This document shows, piece by piece, positions 1-11,663 of a DNA stretch of 64,000 nucleotides. Both the position numbers and the translations under genes were made by a program. A model generated the notes under the pieces. It was not told the origin of the DNA. It was given only the letters and a program-made list of their open reading frames with translations, and searched no databases. Numbering within the stretch: position 1 is the stretch's first letter; every line of letters begins with the position of its first letter. Source of the stretch: CAWJPY01 sp963844865 (GTDB lineage: Bacteria; Acidobacteriota; Thermoanaerobaculia; Thermoanaerobaculales; Sulfomarinibacteraceae); the NCBI GenBank assembly GCA_963844865.1, contig CAWJPY010000006.1:496001-560000 (forward strand). Direction: 5' to 3'.

Positions 1-23
1 GGCTCGGGGCGTCGGAGGCAACG

Positions 24-629
24 GTGGCCCAACCGAGCTTTGAGAGCCTGCTCGAGCCGCATCTCGAGGGGGCTGCCAAGGCCCAGATGGCGGCCTACGC
101 GGGGCTGCTGGAGCGGTGGAGTGCACGCCACAACCTGGTGCGCTGGCGCGACCGGCGAGAGCTTGTGGAACGACACCTGGTGGAGGCCCTGGCGGGGTGC
201 TCGTGGCTCGGCGAACGGGGCCTGCTGGCGGATGTCGGCAGTGGCGCCGGTCTCCCCGGGGTGCCGCTCTTGATCGCGAGTCCCGGGTGGCGTGGCGAGC
301 TGATGGAGCCCCGCCAGAAGCGCTGGGCCTTCCTGCGCCTGGTGATCCGCGAGCTGGGCCTGCAGGCGGTGGTCCGACCGTGGCGCTTCGAGGACGACAA
401 GCGGCCGGAGGTGCTGTTCGACGCCGTGACCGTGCGCGCGCTGGCACTGTCCGCCGAGCTCCTGACCTGGACCCGGGCCCGACTGGCCCCGGGTGGAAGG
501 GCCCTGCTGTGGACCACCCACGACGGCGAGCAGCGCCTCCGAGAAGAGGCCGGATGGCGTGTGCTAAGCTCGCCTCTGTCCAGTCTCGAGCACGGTCGAC
601 TGGTCTCTCTCGAGCCATGTTTCACGTGA
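24..629 (+). CDS. rsmG: 16S rRNA (guanine-527-N7)-methyltransferase RsmG
   Basis: RsmG uses S-adenosylmethionine to methylate N7 of G527 in 16S rRNA. The 201-residue product matches the family length (about 200-215). The glycine-rich SAM loop ADVGSGAGLPGVPL lies near residues 69-82, and an N-terminal helical part with NLVRWRD and ERHLVEAL precedes it, as in RsmG. The start is GTG with GGAGG about 6 bases upstream. The stop codon lies inside the parS site that also encodes the first residues of ParA, so the two genes overlap by 13 bases. The linkage rsmG-parA-parB is a widespread near-origin arrangement. Family assignment is firm; nothing is unusual in the protein. Confidence 0.93.
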   Translation: MAQPSFESLLEPHLEGAAKAQMAAYAGLLERWSARHNLVRWRDRRELVERHLVEALAGCSWLGERGLLADVGSGAGLPGVPLLIASPGWRGELMEPRQKRWAFLRLVIRELGLQAVVRPWRFEDDKRPEVLFDAVTVRALALSAELLTWTRARLAPGGRALLWTTHDGEQRLREEAGWRVLSSPLSSLEHGRLVSLEPCFT

Positions 630-1405
630 AACCCCGGGTCGTGGCGGTCGCCAATCAAAAGGGCGGTGTTGGCAAGACCACCACCACCATCAGCCTCGGT
701 GCGACCTTGGCGGCCTACGAGCGGAGCACGCTGCTGATCGACCTCGACCCCCAGTCCAACTGCACCTCCGGGCTCGGGCTGGCACCGGCCAGAGGAGATC
801 TCACCTCCTACAGCCTGCTGACCGACGGGGTGCGGGCCGGGGATGCGGCGCGCCCCACGGACTTCCCCAACCTGGCCGCCGTGCCCGCCACCGCGGACCT
901 GGTCGGGGCTGAGGTCGAGCTGGTGGGCATGGTCGGACGGGAGTTTCGGCTCCGGGACGCCCTGGCGGACCTGGAGGGATTCCGTTTCGTGCTCGTGGAC
1001 TGCCCCCCTTCCCTGGGGCTCCTCACGGTGAATGCGCTGGCGGCTGCCGACGCGGTCCTGATTCCGATCCAGTGCGAGTACTTCGCTCTGGAGGGGGTGT
1101 CCGATCTGATGAAGACCATCGAAGAGGTGAGGCGCTACCTCAACCCGGATCTGGCCATCGACGGGGTGCTGTTGACGATGTACGACGAACGGACCAACCT
1201 GGCGCAGCAGGTGGCGGACGAGGTTCGGGGCGCCTTCGGAGGTCTGGTGTTCTCCTCGGTGGTGCCGCGCAACGTGCGGCTCGCCGAGGCGCCTTCGTTC
1301 GGCCGTCCCATCCAGTCCTATGACCTGCGCTGCCGCGGCTCCCAGGCGTACCTCCGTCTCGGCCGCGAGTATCTCGAGCGTACGGAGACGACGGTCGATG
1401 GCTAA
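617..1405 (+). CDS. parA: chromosome-partitioning ATPase ParA (Soj)
   Basis: ParA is the Walker-type ATPase that moves ParB-parS complexes and segregates the chromosome. The 262-residue product starts MFHVKPRVVAVANQKGGV; the deviant Walker A motif KGGVGKTTT is at about residues 15-23 and the Walker B-like segment FVLVDCPPSLG near 122-132. The open frame extends upstream, but ATG 617 is chosen because it gives the canonical Soj N-terminus and because the parS-encoded FHVK motif is typical of this family. It overlaps rsmG upstream and parB downstream (8 bases), so rsmG-parA-parB is probably one transcription unit. Length and motifs are normal. Confidence 0.95.
   Translation: MFHVKPRVVAVANQKGGVGKTTTTISLGATLAAYERSTLLIDLDPQSNCTSGLGLAPARGDLTSYSLLTDGVRAGDAARPTDFPNLAAVPATADLVGAEVELVGMVGREFRLRDALADLEGFRFVLVDCPPSLGLLTVNALAAADAVLIPIQCEYFALEGVSDLMKTIEEVRRYLNPDLAIDGVLLTMYDERTNLAQQVADEVRGAFGGLVFSSVVPRNVRLAEAPSFGRPIQSYDLRCRGSQAYLRLGREYLERTETTVDG
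618..633. promoter_or_regulatory. parS: parS centromere site
   Basis: TGTTTCACGTGAAACC matches the bacterial parS consensus TGTTNCACGTGAAACA at 15 of 16 positions (the N position counted as a match), with the central palindrome GTTTCACGTGAAAC intact. It is the ParB-binding centromere site. It spans the stop codon of rsmG and codons 1-6 of parA, so it encodes the ParA N-terminus MFHVKP. A parS in this place is known in several phyla. I found no second copy in the window. Confidence 0.92.
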
Positions 1406-2249
1406 ACAGGTTCTGGGACGCGGTCTCAAAGCACTTCTCCCGGAGACGCCCCACGCGCGGGCGGGTCTCGTGGAGATTCCGGTCGACCGAATCGAGCCCA
1501 ACCCCAACCAGCCGCGCCATCGCTTCGTCGCCGCCGATCTCGACGAGCTGGCGGCGTCCGTGAGACAGCACGGCGTGCTGCAACCCCTCCTGGTGAGCGA
1601 GTCAGGGCCGGGGCGGTACCGCCTGGTGGCGGGCGAGCGGCGGTGGCGGGCGGCCCGCCAGGCCGGCTTGGCCACGGTGCCGGCGGTGGTCCGCGAGCGT
1701 CTGGACGAGGAGCGCCACCTCGAGCTGGCCCTGGTGGAGAACCTGCAGCGCCGCGACCTGACGCCCCTCGAGGAAGCGGGGGCCTTCGAGCAGCTGCGGG
1801 TCCAGCTCGGGCTCTCCCAGGCGGAGATCGCCGAGCGGGTGGGCATCGATCGCAGCACCGTGGCGAACGCCCTGCGCCTCCTCAAGCTGCCGGCAGCCAT
1901 CCGGGAGTTGGTGGAGGACGGGCGGCTGAGTGCCGGGCACGCCCGAGCACTGCTGGCGTTCGCGGACGAGGAAGAACGGCTCAAGTGGGCCGAGCGGGCG
2001 GTGACCAGCGGGCTGAGCGTGCGTGACGTGGAGCGGGCGGCCGCAGAGCAGGCGCCGACCCGCACACGGCGGCGCCGGAAGCCGGAGCCGGTGGATCCCA
2101 ACCTCCGTGCCGCGGAGGAGCGGCTCGCGCTCCACCTCGGTGCAAAGGTGGAGATCCACGGTCGCCGGCGCGGGGGGCGGATCGTGATCTCGTGCCCGGA
2201 CCAGGCCGAGCTGATGCGAGTTTTTGATCTCCTGATGGGGGGTGCGTGA
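1398..2249 (+). CDS. parB: chromosome-partitioning protein ParB (Spo0J)
   Basis: ParB binds parS and spreads as a CTP-dependent clamp. The 283-residue protein starts MAKQVLGRGLKALLPE, a standard ParB opening (LGRGLxALL). The ParB/Srx CTPase domain follows, with EIPVDRIEPNPNQPR near residue 30 and the GERRWRAA signature near 85. The helix-turn-helix segment LSQAEIAERVGIDRSTVAN lies around 140-158, with a C-terminal dimerisation part after a basic linker. ATG 1398 sits within the last codons of parA, which indicates translational coupling. The partner site is the parS at the start of parA. Assignment is firm. Confidence 0.95.
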   Translation: MAKQVLGRGLKALLPETPHARAGLVEIPVDRIEPNPNQPRHRFVAADLDELAASVRQHGVLQPLLVSESGPGRYRLVAGERRWRAARQAGLATVPAVVRERLDEERHLELALVENLQRRDLTPLEEAGAFEQLRVQLGLSQAEIAERVGIDRSTVANALRLLKLPAAIRELVEDGRLSAGHARALLAFADEEERLKWAERAVTSGLSVRDVERAAAEQAPTRTRRRRKPEPVDPNLRAAEERLALHLGAKVEIHGRRRGGRIVISCPDQAELMRVFDLLMGGA

Positions 2250-2632
2250 TGGCCCGGGCCTCGGAAACGCTCAACGGTTTCGTGGACGCCGCCTGCATGA
2301 TCCGCGGCGAGCTCGAGTTCGCCAACTCCTTTCGCCTCGACGGGCGAGTGGAGGGCACCGTGCGCTCGAGGTCCGAGCTGGTGGTGGGCGCCGAGGGCGT
2401 TGTCGAAGGAGAGGTGGACGTCGCCCGCTGCCTGGTGGGTGGCCAGGTGCGAGGCACGATCCGAGCCTCCGAGCAGGTCGTGCTGCACGCCACGGCCAAA
2501 GTCTGGGCCGACATCCACACCGCTGCCCTCGTTATGGAGGAAGGTGCTTTTCTGGAGGGCAAGGTGACGATGGAAGGTGCCGGCGACGACGCCCACAATC
2601 CGTCGGTCGAGCCGGAGAATGGCCCTATCTGA
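2249..2632 (+). CDS. bactofilin (polymer-forming cytoskeletal protein)
   Basis: This 127-residue protein is a single right-handed beta-helix domain (DUF583) with a repeating small-hydrophobic pattern (LDGRVEGTVRS, VGAEGVVEGEVD, VGGQVRGTIRA) and short disordered ends. Bactofilins polymerise without nucleotide into membrane-associated filaments that serve in cell shape, stalk formation or placing of ParAB and peptidoglycan enzymes. Linkage to parA-parB is informative: in Myxococcus, bactofilins scaffold ParB-parS complexes. ATG 2249 overlaps the parB stop (TGATG); GTG 2246 directly before it is an equally possible start. Family is firm; the specific role is inference from context. Confidence 0.88.
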   Translation: MARASETLNGFVDAACMIRGELEFANSFRLDGRVEGTVRSRSELVVGAEGVVEGEVDVARCLVGGQVRGTIRASEQVVLHATAKVWADIHTAALVMEEGAFLEGKVTMEGAGDDAHNPSVEPENGPI

Positions 2633-2653
2633 GTGCCTTGTGAAAATCTTTGC

Positions 2654-2683
2654 TTGACGGCGCGGATATGGATTTGGTAGCTT
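2654..2683 (+). promoter_or_regulatory. candidate promoter of the ATP synthase operon
   Basis: TTGACG, an 18-base spacer and TAGCTT lie in the 99-base gap between the bactofilin gene and atpF', leaving a leader of about 40 bases with the ribosome site GGGGGGAG before ATG 2732. The same box pair with the same spacing precedes the minus-strand FecR/mreB operon (29577-29606). Confidence 0.55.
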
Positions 2684-2731
2684 GAGCTGCCCTGCAATTC
2701 AGGCGGGAGCAAGCCCTGGGGGGAGCGGCGC

Positions 2732-3163
2732 ATGACGCCTCCAAATCTCTCTCTCCTGTTCGTGATGATCTGCTTCTGGCTCGCCATGGGGGTGGTCTAT
2801 CGCTTCCTGATCGTGCCTGTGGGCGGGGTCGTGGCAGAGCGGCAGCGCCGCCTCGATGATGCCGACCAGGAGTGGGAGCGCACGCACAGCGAGTACCTCG
2901 AGGCGACGGCGCGCGTCGAGGCGCAGCTCGAGGAAGCGGCGCGGGAGGCTTCGACGATCCGTACCGAGCGCCGCCAGGAAGCCCTCGCCATGCGCCAGGA
3001 GGCCCTGGATACAGCTCGGCAGGACGCCGGTGACCGCCTCCAGCAGGCGCTCAACGAGCTGGACCGGGACGTCGCCGCCGCCCGCGGTGAGCTCGTCAAG
3101 CGGGCGCGCGACCTCGCAAGGTTGTTCGCGAGCCGCCTGCTCGAACGCGAGGTCGCGTCGTGA
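2732..3163 (+). CDS. atpF': F-type ATP synthase subunit b' (Fo stator)
   Basis: This is one of two peripheral-stalk b-type subunits. The 143-residue protein has one N-terminal membrane helix (about residues 6-28, ending in the basic YRFLIVPVGG turn) and then a continuous Arg/Glu/Ala-rich amphipathic helix that fits a stator coiled coil. Presence of a separate b and b' before atpH is known from photosynthetic bacteria and from Geobacter-like lineages, where b and b' form a heterodimer. It begins the operon after a clear ribosome site and overlaps the next gene by four bases (GTGA). The b/b' distinction is based on gene order and length; b-type identity is firm. Confidence 0.88.
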   Translation: MTPPNLSLLFVMICFWLAMGVVYRFLIVPVGGVVAERQRRLDDADQEWERTHSEYLEATARVEAQLEEAAREASTIRTERRQEALAMRQEALDTARQDAGDRLQQALNELDRDVAAARGELVKRARDLARLFASRLLEREVAS

Positions 3164-3849
3164 AAGGTCCCTCCGCTGGCGCCGCGCTGAGCCAGGGACA
3201 GGCTGAGCCGGCGGACGCGCCGTCCCGTGCGGCGGTCGCAGTGCCGGCCTCTGGAGCGGGAGGTGGCGTCGTGAAGAGTGTGCTCTCGTGGTTGGTCTTT
3301 TTCGGATGCGCCTACGTGTTCAGCCTGTTCGTGAACCTGGGCGGCAACTTCTTCGGTCTTTCCGAAGGCGTCGTCAAGGTGCTGTTCGCCGCCAACCTCA
3401 CCGTCTTCATGTACTTGCTGGCGCGCTTCGTGGGGCGCCCCATGGCCAGCTTTCTCCACGTGCGCCGCGAAGGGATCGCGGAGCAGCTGGAGCGGGCCCA
3501 GCGCAAGCTCGCGGAGGCGGAGGCGCTCCGCGCCGAGGTGCGCGAGCGCCTGGACCGCGTCGAGCAGGAGATGGCCGAGCTGACCGAGCGTGCGCGCCGG
3601 GAGGGTGAGGCCGAGGCCGAGGAGATCGCCGTGCAGACGGCGCGTGACGAGGAACGGATGCTGCGGCGGGTGGAGGAGGAGATCCGGAGGCGGCAAGCTG
3701 AGGCCCGCCAGAACCTCGCCCGCGACACCGCCGAGCTGACCGCTCAGCTCACCCGCGAGGTGCTGGCCTCCGAGCTGTCCGACGCCGACCGGCGGCGGGT
3801 GATGGAGCGCAGCCTCGAGGCCATGCGCGCGGTCGCCAACGAGGAGTGA
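3160..3849 (+). CDS. atpF: F-type ATP synthase subunit b (Fo stator)
   Basis: Second stator subunit. From GTG 3160 the product is 229 residues, longer than usual (about 160-190). It has an Ala/Pro-rich polar N-terminus, then two hydrophobic stretches (about 40-60 and 66-90), the basic turn RFVGRPM and a long charged coiled coil to the end. GTG 3271, preceded by GGGAGG, would give 192 residues starting with a signal-like hydrophobic segment, and may be the true start. The contexts of the two GTG codons are strikingly alike (see findings). The 3160 start is kept because it overlaps the atpF' stop (GTGA), which suits coupling. Family call is firm, start uncertain. Confidence 0.85.
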   Translation: MKGPSAGAALSQGQAEPADAPSRAAVAVPASGAGGGVVKSVLSWLVFFGCAYVFSLFVNLGGNFFGLSEGVVKVLFAANLTVFMYLLARFVGRPMASFLHVRREGIAEQLERAQRKLAEAEALRAEVRERLDRVEQEMAELTERARREGEAEAEEIAVQTARDEERMLRRVEEEIRRRQAEARQNLARDTAELTAQLTREVLASELSDADRRRVMERSLEAMRAVANEE

Positions 3850-3851
3850 GG

Positions 3852-4391
3852 ATGGCCAGGTTCAGAGCACTGCCCTACGCCAAGGCCCTGTTCGAGGTGA
3901 TCGGCAAGAAGCCCCAGGCCGAAGACGTGGTGGACGAGCTGGCGGGCGTTGCCGATGCACTGGAGGCGGTTCCGGACTTCCAACGCGTGCTCGTGACGCC
4001 CATGGTCAGCAATGAGACGAAGGCCGCCATCCTCGACGAGGTGCTGGACAAGCTCGCAGTGAGCGATATCACCAGGCGTTTCGTGCACGTCGTCCAGCAG
4101 CACTACCGCACCGAGCACATGCGCTCCATCGCCGAGCTCTTCCGCGAGCTGGTCGACCGCGACCGGGGTCGGACGCGGGCCAGCATCGAGGTTGCGGGCA
4201 CCCCGGACGAGAGCCAGAAGGAGGCGATCCTGGAGGCCATGCGTGAGGTGGTGGGCACCGATGTCGTGGCCACTTTCGAGCCCAACCCGGCCCTGCTCGC
4301 CGGCTTCAGGGCGCGGATCGGCTCCAAGGTTTTCGACGGCTCCCTGGCGGGTGAGGTGGACCGGCTCGCCAGAGAGGCCGTCGCCGAGTAG
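3852..4391 (+). CDS. atpH: F-type ATP synthase subunit delta
   Basis: Delta joins the F1 head to the b stalk. The 179-residue product opens with the family segment RALPYAKALFEV and ends with the characteristic motif GFRARIGSKVFDGSLAGEVDRL near residues 150-171. ATG 3852 has GAGGAG directly upstream, overlapping the end of atpF. The gene is intact, in contrast with the following atpA. Position between b and alpha is standard. Confidence 0.94.
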   Translation: MARFRALPYAKALFEVIGKKPQAEDVVDELAGVADALEAVPDFQRVLVTPMVSNETKAAILDEVLDKLAVSDITRRFVHVVQQHYRTEHMRSIAELFRELVDRDRGRTRASIEVAGTPDESQKEAILEAMREVVGTDVVATFEPNPALLAGFRARIGSKVFDGSLAGEVDRLAREAVAE

Positions 4392-4425
4392 GTCGGGTCG
4401 TCAAGTAGAGGAAGACGAGGAGAAG

Positions 4426-5952
<1,527 letters not shown>

Positions 5953-5960
<8 letters not shown>

Positions 5961-6816
5961 CACCCGCGACCTGCGCCGCCGCATCCGCTCCGTCAAGGGT
6001 ACCCAGCAGATCACCCGGGCGATGCAGATGGTGGCCGCGTCCAAGCTGCGGCGCGCCCAGGCCGCGGTCGAGCAGGCGCGACCCTGGGCCGACACCTTGG
6101 CCAGGGTGCTCGCCTCGCTGGCCGCCCGTACCGAGCACGGCCACCCCCTGCTCGAGCGCCGGGAGGGCTCCAGCGCCTGGCTGGTGGTGGTCACCTCGGA
6201 CAAGGGGCTGTGCGGTTCCTTCAACGCCAACCTTCTGCGTCAGGCCGAGCGCGAGCTGCGGTCCGATCGCTGGCAGGAGTCGGCCGTGGTGGCGGTGGGC
6301 CGCAAGGGATCCGATTTCTTCCGCCACCGTTCCTTTCGCGTCGTCCACGAGGAGCGCGAGACCATGTCCAACCTCACTGCCGACGACGGACCCCGGCTGG
6401 CGAAGATGGGCATCGACGCCTTCACCTCCGGCCAGGCGGACGAGGTGTGGCTGCTGTACAACCGGTTCGTGTCGGTGCTCCGCCAGGAGATCACCCTGGA
6501 GCGTCTCCTGCCCATCGAGCCGCCGGCGGTGGAGGAGGAGTCCGGCGAGGCGTTGGTGGACTACTTGTACGAGCCCGACGCCGCCACCCTCCTCGACCAG
6601 CTGCTGCCGAGCCACGTGGAGGCACAGGTGCAGCGCACCCTGTACGACTCGGGGGCGGCGGAGCAGGCGGCGCGGATGACGTCGATGGATGCGGCGACCA
6701 AGAACGCCGGCGACATGATTGACAGCCTGACGTTGCTGTACAACCGGACGCGGCAGGCGGCGATTACCAAGGAGCTACTGGAGATCGTATCCGGCGCCCA
6801 GGCGCTGGAGGCATAG
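5953..6816 (+). CDS. atpG: F-type ATP synthase subunit gamma
   Basis: Gamma is the central rotor shaft of F1. The 287-residue product begins PSTRDLRRRIRSVKGTQQIT with the family motif QITRAMQMVAASKLRRAQ near residues 22-39, has SDKGLCGSFNANLLR near 88-102, and ends with ITKELLEIVSGAQALEA, the typical C-terminal helix. The GTG start lies inside the last codons of atpA. Unlike both flanking genes it has no frame disruption, an odd contrast noted in the findings. Confidence 0.95.
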
Positions 6817-6827
6817 GGAGCGAGGAG

Positions 6828-8273
<1,446 letters not shown>

Positions 8274-8274
8274 G

Positions 8275-8676
8275 GTGGCCGACCGCCTGCACCTGGACGT
8301 GGTCACCCCCAGCCGCCGCCTGCTCGCCGAGGAGGTGGAGGAGGTCCGCCTGCCGGGGGCGCTGGGCGAGCTCGGGGTGCTGCCGGGTCACACGCCGCTG
8401 CTGACCTCCCTGGGCACCGGCCCACTGGCCTACCACAAGGGACAGGAGGAGCATCGGCTGGCGGTCCAGGGCGGCTTCGCCGAGGTCCTGCCCGACCGGG
8501 TGACGGTGCTGGCGCGGATCGCGGAGCCGCCGGAGGCGATCGACGTCGAGGCGGCTGCCGCCGCCCGCGCCGAGGCCGAGGCCGCCCTGCCTACCGCCGC
8601 CGCCGAGGACATCGAGCGCCTCACGGACGAGGTGCGGCTGGCCACCACCCGCCTCGAGGTCGCCGGCAAGGAGTAG
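8275..8676 (+). CDS. atpC: F-type ATP synthase subunit epsilon
   Basis: Epsilon is the small rotor subunit that couples gamma to the c-ring and inhibits ATP hydrolysis. The 133-residue protein has the N-terminal beta-sandwich with LHLDVVTPSRRLLAEEVEEV and GELGVLPGHTPLLTSL, then an Ala/Glu-rich helical hairpin. GTG 8275 follows the atpD stop after one base. It ends the operon. Subunits a and c (atpB, atpE) are not in the window; in lineages with this b'-b-delta order they are usually encoded elsewhere. Confidence 0.93.
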   Translation: MADRLHLDVVTPSRRLLAEEVEEVRLPGALGELGVLPGHTPLLTSLGTGPLAYHKGQEEHRLAVQGGFAEVLPDRVTVLARIAEPPEAIDVEAAAAARAEAEAALPTAAAEDIERLTDEVRLATTRLEVAGKE

Positions 8677-8681
8677 GGCCC

Positions 8682-10076
<1,395 letters not shown>

Positions 10077-10105
10077 GAATCCTCCCTGTCTCCGATCCGG
10101 GCGGC

Positions 10106-10135
10106 ACCGTAGCCAGATCGCCGGGTGCCTGTCAA
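10106..10135 (-). promoter_or_regulatory. candidate promoter of the sodium symporter gene
   Basis: On the minus strand TTGACA, an 18-base spacer and TACGGT end about 30 bases before the ATG at 10076, with ribosome site GGGAGG in between. Confidence 0.5.
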
Positions 10136-10364
10136 TCCGACGTCATCAGAAAGCCCACGGGATGAGCTCGCAACGTCGAGACGGGCGCGGCACAGGGGAC
10201 TGTGTCGCGCGGGGGCCCGGGCACGATCTGATGACGAGAGGTTCCGGGAGCACCGGGCCGGCCCGAGGCACGTGCACCGCTCCTGTGGGAGCCGTGCTGA
10301 GGCGAAGCGGGCGGCGCCCTCTCCGCCGATCGGTGCTGACCGCTGCCGCGGATCAGGGAGGTGG
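10136..10364. other. intergenic stretch, nothing recognised
   Basis: About 230 bases between the symporter promoter and tRNA-Pro. I see no convincing coding frame, no hairpin followed by T residues and no repeat here; short open frames exist but lack ribosome sites and any recognisable sequence. Confidence 0.4.
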
Positions 10365-10438
10365 TCGGGGCGAGTGGATTTGAACCACCGACCTCACGGT
10401 CCCGAACCGTGCGCTCTGCCAGGCTGAGCTACGCCCCG
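10365..10438 (-). tRNA. tRNA-Pro(CGG)
   Basis: The minus strand folds as a full cloverleaf of 74 bases: acceptor CGGGGCG/CGCCCCG, D stem GCTC/GAGC, anticodon stem CACGG/CCGTG with loop TTCGGGA, T arm GGTGG-TTCAAAT-CCACT, discriminator A. The anticodon CGG reads proline CCG. CCA is not encoded, unlike in the Lys and Leu tRNAs nearby. Confidence 0.95.
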
Positions 10439-10450
10439 ACGCGAAAGGGG

Positions 10451-10479
10451 ATTCTACGCGACGGCGGCTGCAAAGGCAA
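10451..10479 (-). promoter_or_regulatory. promoter of tRNA-Pro
   Basis: TTGCCT, 17 bases, TAGAAT on the minus strand, ending 12 bases before the 5' end of tRNA-Pro. This is one of the clearest examples of the shared promoter shape in this window. Confidence 0.7.
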
Positions 10480-10515
10480 CCAGGGAGGGCTCCCCTCACG
10501 ACGACGGCGTCCACC

Positions 10516-10544
10516 TTGACTTACACCTCATTATCGCCTACCCT
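10516..10544 (+). promoter_or_regulatory. candidate lexA promoter
   Basis: TTGACT, 17 bases, TACCCT, ending 20 bases before the lexA ATG, with AGGAGGT in between. No palindromic SOS box is evident to me in or around it, so LexA's own operator sequence remains unidentified. Confidence 0.55.
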
Positions 10545-10563
10545 GCATCCAGGAGGTCCACCC

Positions 10564-11175
10564 ATGGCCTACCTCACCGAGCGCCAGCGGGACGTGCTGG
10601 CCTACATCTCCCGTACCATTGCCCACCAAGGCGTCGCACCGACCTTGCAGGAGATCGCCGACGAGTTCGACTTCCAGAGCACGGCCAGCGCCCAGAAGCA
10701 CATCGCCCTGCTCGAGAAGAAGGGCTACCTGCGGCGTGAGAAGCACCAGAAGAGGGGTCTCGTGCTGGTCGCGGACGACGACGAGGGCGGTCGGTCCCAG
10801 TCCAGGCTTCCCCTCCTCGGGGTGGTGGCGGCCGGTTCCCCCATCGAGTCGCTGCCGGGCGCCGACACCATCGCCGTGCCCCCCGACCTCCTGCGCTCCG
10901 GGGAGCACTTCGTGCTCCGAGTCCGGGGCGACTCCATGGTCGACGACGGCATCCAGGACGGCGATTACGTGATCGTCCACAGCACGGGACATGCCGCCGA
11001 CGGTGAGGTGGTGGTGGCTCTCCTCGACGGGGAGGTGACCCTCAAGCGGATCTTCCGCCGTGGGAAGGGAGTGGTCCGCCTCCAGCCCGCCAACGCAGCC
11101 ATGGCGCCCCTCGATGTCCCCGCGGATCGACTGCGTGTCCAGGGGGTGGTGGTGGGGTTGCTCCGCCGGTACTGA
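10564..11175 (+). CDS. lexA: SOS repressor LexA
   Basis: LexA represses DNA-damage genes and self-cleaves when RecA is activated. The 203-residue protein has an N-terminal winged helix (LTERQRDVLAYISRTIA, then PTLQEIADEFDF) and a C-terminal S24 peptidase domain. The cleavage pair is Ala90-Gly91 in LGVVAAGSP, the nucleophile Ser124 in RGDSMVDDGI, and the general base Lys161 in VTLKRI. ATG 10564 is chosen over an upstream in-frame start because AGGAGGT sits 7 bases before it and the upstream start lies inside the promoter. ruvA and ruvB, often SOS genes, are 21 kb away with no visible LexA site. Confidence 0.95.
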   Translation: MAYLTERQRDVLAYISRTIAHQGVAPTLQEIADEFDFQSTASAQKHIALLEKKGYLRREKHQKRGLVLVADDDEGGRSQSRLPLLGVVAAGSPIESLPGADTIAVPPDLLRSGEHFVLRVRGDSMVDDGIQDGDYVIVHSTGHAADGEVVVALLDGEVTLKRIFRRGKGVVRLQPANAAMAPLDVPADRLRVQGVVVGLLRRY

Positions 11176-11177
11176 GA

Positions 11178-11198
11178 GGCGGTCGGTCGGTGACCGCC
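11178..11198 (+). terminator. hairpin after lexA
   Basis: GGCGGTC and GACCGCC form a perfect 7-bp stem with a 7-base loop two bases after the lexA stop. No T run follows, so it may stabilise the mRNA end or act with Rho and is not a classical intrinsic terminator. Confidence 0.35.
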
Positions 11199-11219
11199 CG
11201 GGTCGCGAGGGTCTCCTCC

Positions 11220-11248
11220 TTGACTCCCCGGAGCAGTTTCGCTAGCGT
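11220..11248 (+). promoter_or_regulatory. cutA promoter, predicted leaderless start
   Basis: TTGACT, 17 bases, TAGCGT. The -10 box ends only 6 bases before the cutA ATG, which places the expected transcription start on or next to the start codon; no ribosome site lies in between. Confidence 0.6.
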
Positions 11249-11254
11249 GCCTCT

Positions 11255-11626
11255 ATGACTGAGCTCGCTGAGATCACGGTGGTGATGACCTCGGTGGGGA
11301 CCGAGCAGCAGGCCGTGGAGATCTCTGAGGAGCTCATCGCCCGCCGCCTCGCCACCTGCGTCAACATCGTTCCCTGCCTGCGCTCCATCTACCGCTGGAA
11401 GGGCAAGGTCTGCGAGGACACCGAGTACCTGCTCCTGGTGAAGACCCCGAGGCGGCTCTTCGAGCGCGTCTCCGAGGCCATCCGGGAGTTCCACTCCTAC
11501 GAGCTGCCGGAGATCCTGGCGCTGCCCGTCACCGCCACCGAGAGCACGTTCCATCGCTGGATCCTGGAGATGGTGGAGCCGTCGGAGGAGGACGTGGACG
11601 AGGTGGAGGAGCCATTCTACGATTGA
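11255..11626 (+). CDS. cutA: CutA1 divalent-cation tolerance protein
   Basis: CutA1 is a small trimeric ferredoxin-like-fold protein linked to copper and divalent cation tolerance; its molecular role is poorly defined. The 123-residue product shows the family pattern ARRLATCVNIVP, SIYRWKGKVCEDTEYLLLVKT and SYELPEILALPV. The C-terminus carries an acidic tail (EPSEEDVDEVEE). No ribosome-binding site precedes ATG 11255 and the promoter lies right before it, so the mRNA is probably leaderless. The downstream regulator gene has its own -10 box. Confidence 0.93.
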   Translation: MTELAEITVVMTSVGTEQQAVEISEELIARRLATCVNIVPCLRSIYRWKGKVCEDTEYLLLVKTPRRLFERVSEAIREFHSYELPEILALPVTATESTFHRWILEMVEPSEEDVDEVEEPFYD

Positions 11627-11646
11627 GGCTCCGGCGCCGGGCAAAC

Positions 11647-11655
11647 TGCTATAAT
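11647..11655 (+). promoter_or_regulatory. extended -10 promoter of the RsbW-like gene, predicted leaderless start
   Basis: TGCTATAAT is a perfect extended -10 element. It ends 8 bases before ATG 11664, so transcription should start at or just before the start codon. No good -35 box is visible at the right spacing, as is common for extended -10 promoters, and no ribosome site is present. Confidence 0.55.
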
Positions 11656-11663
11656 CTCGCGCC

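Noticed and set aside
1..640. Origin of replication (DnaA boxes) beside rsmG
   Set aside because: I saw no TTATCCACA-like cluster or AT-rich unwinding region in the window; only the parS site suggests that the origin is near.
10136..10364. Small open frames before tRNA-Pro as genes
   Set aside because: No ribosome site, no recognisable sequence, and composition looks non-coding.
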